DNA from: Candidatus Cloacimonadota bacterium
GTDB lineage: Bacteria; Cloacimonadota; Cloacimonadia; Cloacimonadales; Cloacimonadaceae
NCBI GenBank assembly: GCA_023392795.1
Contig: JAEWNJ010000054.1
Location: 1 to 33,315 of the forward strand
DNA: 33,315 nucleotides
Direction: 5' to 3'
Below are positions 29,901 to 33,315 of the stretch, one piece after another. The notes beneath the pieces are model-generated. The model ran no database searches. It saw only the letters and a list, made by a program, of their open reading frames with translations, and was not told the DNA's origin. The translations under genes were made by a program, and so were the position numbers. Positions within the stretch are counted from its first letter, which is position 1. Each line of letters begins with the position of its first letter.

Positions 29901-32900
29901 ACAGCAAAGTTCGTGCTGCGCTACTATTCGTAGTGCTATTTGTAATCGCATCAACGTCTTTGTTTGCTCAATCCAGGGCCTTTACGGCAGCCAACATCAC
30001 GGTGTCGCTGCTAAACCCGGGCCCGGGCGGAGCAACACACGCAATCATAGGGACAACCATCCAGGTTTCTCTCGAAGATCCCGATTTAGGCGGTGTGGCA
30101 CAAATTGCCACTGCCGAGGCGAACTTCGCAGATTTTGGAGCCGCGGCGGTAGTACCCATGGTGTGGGACGTTGGTGATCAGCGATGGAAAGCTGAATATA
30201 CCGTTGCCGCAGGCGCATTAAACGGTGCTACAGCAAAAGTGCGGATTAATTCCACTAATCTGAATAGTGACTATCAATCCACACAAGATGATGTCAGCTT
30301 TACAGTGAACAATTTAGCTGCCACGTTGGATTATTTGGTGGTCAATGCCACCATTACCAATCCTGGTCTTACCGGAGCAGCTATAGTGGGATCCACGATT
30401 GTGGTATCCTTCACTGATCCAGGCATCGAAGGTGCTTCTGCAGATTTTACTCCCTTTGGCGGAGGCGTCGTTCCGATGGCGCAATCCGGCGACACTTGGG
30501 GAGCTTCTTACACTGTGGTTGCAGGTACAGTATCTGCAACACTCCCAGTGGGAATAGTAGCTTTTGAAACCGGGAATCCAAACCCCGGAACAGCTAACTC
30601 AAACGATGTTACAATCGATAATATCTTGCCGAGCGCTAGTGATTTCATTGCGCCGGTACCTTACCTCAGCGTCACAACCTTAAGATTGGCTGATGCATTC
30701 CTGAATCTGGGTGAATCCCTTCAGGTGCACGCCAAGTTCAATACAAACATTGTAAAAGCATGGATCGATTGGAGCTACACTTTTGCCAGTGGAACTCTGA
30801 TGGAATATAATGTGTTAAACGGTGATCTCATCGATGCCATTTTCACTCCCACCGATGGCGATTTAGTATATAGCGCCGATCTTACTGTAAAGATCGTGAT
30901 GCTGCAAAGTGCTGCCGGAAACACCAGCGATCCTGGCTTTGAGATGCTCGTATCGGGTAACGAAGATGGCAACCCCATCGTTGCCGACTTGATGGGACCG
31001 TCCTTTGCTGCCGGTGACCATGATTTGTATTTTGATAACGACCCGCTTACCGGTTGGCTGAGATTCTCTCCGAATTCCATCCCTGTCGCGGGTTACCCTG
31101 ATACCCCTGATCACATGGAACTCAAGCTCGATCTTGCCAATTGGGGAGCTGCCGGTGACCTCCATGGTCTCCAACTCCGCTTTGAGGCTGAAAGATCAAC
31201 TTTTGTCCGTGACTACGAAGTGGGATCGACGGATCTTGATTATACCGCTGGAACTCTGACGATTTCATGGGATGGCAAAAATGACCTTGGTGACTTTGTC
31301 GCCAACGGTACCTATGGCGTTACCCTGTGGAAAGTATGGGATGAATCCCATAATGAAGTGGATCTCTCCAGCAGCTATTACATTGCTGACGAATATCCAG
31401 GCCATACCCTTCTCCTGGATGGTGAAGGCTATCCCCAAGTGGTGCTGAACAGAGTTCACGTGGTGGTGGATAATTCTCCGATGGAATTTGCCCGTCCGCT
31501 CACATTGGACGGCCCCACTGAGTTTGTACGCACCGTTCACACAGATCACTTTGTGGGCGATGTACCCTTCCCGGATGTGACTCATGATGAATGGACCACA
31601 GCACAAAACGCGACCCTGTCTTTCCAGGCTCGTCGCGATTTCATCGTGGATACCAATCCCATGCGTCGTGAATGGGGTTATCACTGGACTATTCTTACTG
31701 AAGATAACGGTGATACCTGGTACTGGAATCCCACTACATCTACATGGGATAGTTTTGCGGCTTTCGATCCAACCTCGATGGCGTTTGACCTTACATTCGC
31801 CTCGGGTACCGCGCAAACTGCTTCAGTAGTGAACTTTGCCTGGAACGCTCTTGATTTTCAACCCGCCTATACCACTGCTGCGGGTGATTATGAGAGAAAC
31901 TTCAGCATCGTTACTTACATGAAGGACAACGCAGGAAACGTATCTGTCTCAGATCCGATTAGCCTGAAGACCACGCTTACCGTTACGGAAGAAACCTATA
32001 CGGCAAACCTGGCTTTGGTTACCGATGTAGAGATTACCACCGAACATGACGGAGGAGTCAATACCCTTGCTCCTTACGATTTGGAAAGTGACCATAATTT
32101 CTACCTGAAAGCGGAACCTTATTATCCTGCCAGCTTGGATAGCATCATGGTGACTGTCACCATCAACGACAAGAGCTATCTGAGACCCGGCGACGCTTTC
32201 ACGATGGATCTCAGTGCACTGGGTCTTGGTGTGATCACCAAAACTGCGGCTGATTTCAGCGATGACCACAAGGTAACCATCACCATCAGCAATGCCCAGA
32301 TGAATGCTTTTGGTGCGGATAAAGCCGGAGCATGGATATTTGGTCCTGATTCTGGGGCGAATTACCTGCCCATCACCGTTATCAGTGGCGTTACCCTGCA
32401 GGATCTCAGTGTAGCGGATTATCCCAACGTTAGCACGTGGGAAGACGAGTTCAATCTTGTCGTACCGCCAGCGCCGGTTTATCCCACCCCGGGAACCGTT
32501 GTGGCTGCCACGGACGTGATCTCTCCCGGTCATGCTTCCTGGACCTACAATGCTCTCTTGAACCCTGCCAATGATGCTATCGTGGACGAAACCACCCTTA
32601 CCATCAATGTGCCGGAATCTACTTATCCTCTGGTGTGGAACCTGAGTGCAGTCAGCCCCACCGGCGGCGTATGGAGCAAAACCGGAACTTTGGCTGCTGA
32701 TACTCCTCTGATCAATCATGTAATTCCCTTCCAGGGACTTACTAATGACTTACAGGCTCTGGTGGATCAAAACTCCATGGGCGTGATCGATGTGGAACTG
32801 GAAGTGATTGCCACCCAGTTTGCCGATGCCGGTTATGTACCTGTGGAAGATCAGATCACCACTGCCACCATTACCATTGATAACGTGAATCCCTACGTGG

Positions 32901-33315
32901 TCGCGAACGATGGTTACACTTATGATCATAGCACCAGAACAGTCAGCTTCGACGTAATCCCTGTGGTTTCAAACCTCAGCAACGTATTCGAAGTGGTGCT
33001 GAAAACCAATGAAGCTCTGCGCGTAGACAATCTGAACATCATGGGAGATGCCGGAAACGTTACTCCCGGGTGGTCAGCCGCTATCAGCGACGCAAATGGT
33101 GATGCCCTGGTAATCGGTTTGAACACCATTACCGCCACCGTGCTCGCCGTCAGCGATCTGGGTGACAACACCTATGGTGTCACAGTCCAGGTAAACGGCA
33201 TTGATAACCCCACCGAGTTGTTGGGGAATCAATGCATACTGCGCCTGCCCTGGGATAATGCCGGTAACCCCGGTCGTTACAACAATCCCATCTATCCCGT
33301 GGCTGCAGACCTCTT
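29897..33315 (+). CDS. Very large secreted Ig-like/FlgD-like surface protein, C-terminus beyond window
   Basis: The frame is open for 1,139 codons to the window edge. A signal peptide (about 1-25, LLFVVLFVIASTSLFA-QS) shows export. Residues about 33-148 and 150-260 are two related beta domains: TTIQVSLEDPDLGG and VVPMVWDVGDQRWKAEYTV in the first match STIVVSFTDPGIEG and VVPMAQSGDTWGASYTV in the second. A FlgD-Ig-like segment, WDGKNDLGDFVANGTYGVTL, begins at about residue 458. The remainder is repeated beta-sandwich sequence rich in Thr, Asn, Asp and Val, with few cysteines. Such proteins in Cloacimonadota-like genomes are cell-surface or secreted, often ending in a sorting domain, which cannot be seen here. 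The ATG has GAGG five bases upstream. Adhesion or a matrix role is likely but not shown. Confidence 0.85.
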   Translation, partial: MNSKVRAALLFVVLFVIASTSLFAQSRAFTAANITVSLLNPGPGGATHAIIGTTIQVSLEDPDLGGVAQIATAEANFADFGAAAVVPMVWDVGDQRWKAEYTVAAGALNGATAKVRINSTNLNSDYQSTQDDVSFTVNNLAATLDYLVVNATITNPGLTGAAIVGSTIVVSFTDPGIEGASADFTPFGGGVVPMAQSGDTWGASYTVVAGTVSATLPVGIVAFETGNPNPGTANSNDVTIDNILPSASDFIAPVPYLSVTTLRLADAFLNLGESLQVHAKFNTNIVKAWIDWSYTFASGTLMEYNVLNGDLIDAIFTPTDGDLVYSADLTVKIVMLQSAAGNTSDPGFEMLVSGNEDGNPIVADLMGPSFAAGDHDLYFDNDPLTGWLRFSPNSIPVAGYPDTPDHMELKLDLANWGAAGDLHGLQLRFEAERSTFVRDYEVGSTDLDYTAGTLTISWDGKNDLGDFVANGTYGVTLWKVWDESHNEVDLSSSYYIADEYPGHTLLLDGEGYPQVVLNRVHVVVDNSPMEFARPLTLDGPTEFVRTVHTDHFVGDVPFPDVTHDEWTTAQNATLSFQARRDFIVDTNPMRREWGYHWTILTEDNGDTWYWNPTTSTWDSFAAFDPTSMAFDLTFASGTAQTASVVNFAWNALDFQPAYTTAAGDYERNFSIVTYMKDNAGNVSVSDPISLKTTLTVTEETYTANLALVTDVEITTEHDGGVNTLAPYDLESDHNFYLKAEPYYPASLDSIMVTVTINDKSYLRPGDAFTMDLSALGLGVITKTAADFSDDHKVTITISNAQMNAFGADKAGAWIFGPDSGANYLPITVISGVTLQDLSVADYPNVSTWEDEFNLVVPPAPVYPTPGTVVAATDVISPGHASWTYNALLNPANDAIVDETTLTINVPESTYPLVWNLSAVSPTGGVWSKTGTLAADTPLINHVIPFQGLTNDLQALVDQNSMGVIDVELEVIATQFADAGYVPVEDQITTATITIDNVNPYVVANDGYTYDHSTRTVSFDVIPVVSNLSNVFEVVLKTNEALRVDNLNIMGDAGNVTPGWSAAISDANGDALVIGLNTITATVLAVSDLGDNTYGVTVQVNGIDNPTELLGNQCILRLPWDNAGNPGRYNNPIYPVAADL

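Overview
The window (33,315 bp, moderate GC) comes from a Gram-negative, probably anaerobic, diderm bacterium. Several traits together suggest the candidate phylum Cloacimonadota or a relative in the Fibrobacteres-Chlorobi-Bacteroidetes neighbourhood: a full Bat (moxR-DUF58-batABCDE) operon, a PilMNOPQ-type pilus locus behind a sigma-54 promoter, large secreted Ig-like/FlgD-like proteins, and frequent GTG/TTG starts. This placement is inference from gene content; no rRNA or other phylogenetic marker was analysed.

Layout. (1) 1-1553, minus strand: a class II fructose-bisphosphate aldolase cut by the window edge, then an sdpI-like membrane protein preceded by an ArsR/SdpR-type repressor, with an inverted-repeat operator at 1567-1592. 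(2) 1594-1944: intergenic, with copy A of a dispersed repeat. (3) 1945-3324: a soluble cNMP-binding/histidine-kinase fusion, then ribosomal protein L28. (4) 3431-11234: an eight-gene, tightly overlapping Bat operon (MoxR ATPase, DUF58 protein, membrane-anchored helper, two von Willebrand A proteins, TPR protein, BatD, BatE), ended by a bidirectional terminator at 11297-11325. (5) 11350-13380, minus: a secreted double-parvulin (PpiC) foldase with a TPR-like tail. (6) 13381-14173: a 790-bp gap with repeat copy B, hairpin modules and a near-perfect sigma-54 promoter. (7) 14174-25316: a type IV pilus operon: pilin, PilT, two minor pilins, a PilX-like 644-residue protein, PilM, PilN, PilO, PilP, PilQ, and an Ig-domain lipoprotein. 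After a strong hairpin, PilB and PilC follow (25454-28442) and end at a UUCG terminator. (8) 28506-29896: a gene-poor stretch with repeat copy C (inverted), two identical 20-nt hairpins and ten tandem 8-bp units between them. (9) 29897 to the end: the first 1,139 residues of a very large secreted Ig-like/FlgD-like surface protein.

How the parts work together. The pilus locus encodes the extension motor (PilB), retraction motor (PilT), platform (PilC), inner-membrane alignment complex (PilMNOP), outer-membrane secretin (PilQ), major pilin and several minor or tip candidates. The prepilin peptidase and the sigma-54 activator are not in the window. The pilin promoter predicts RpoN-dependent expression. 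The Bat operon probably forms a MoxR-powered inner-membrane/periplasmic complex whose substrate is unknown. The least explained content is the modular intergenic repeat family, plus two non-standard pilus-operon proteins: the PilX-like 644-residue protein and the Ig-like lipoprotein directly after the secretin.
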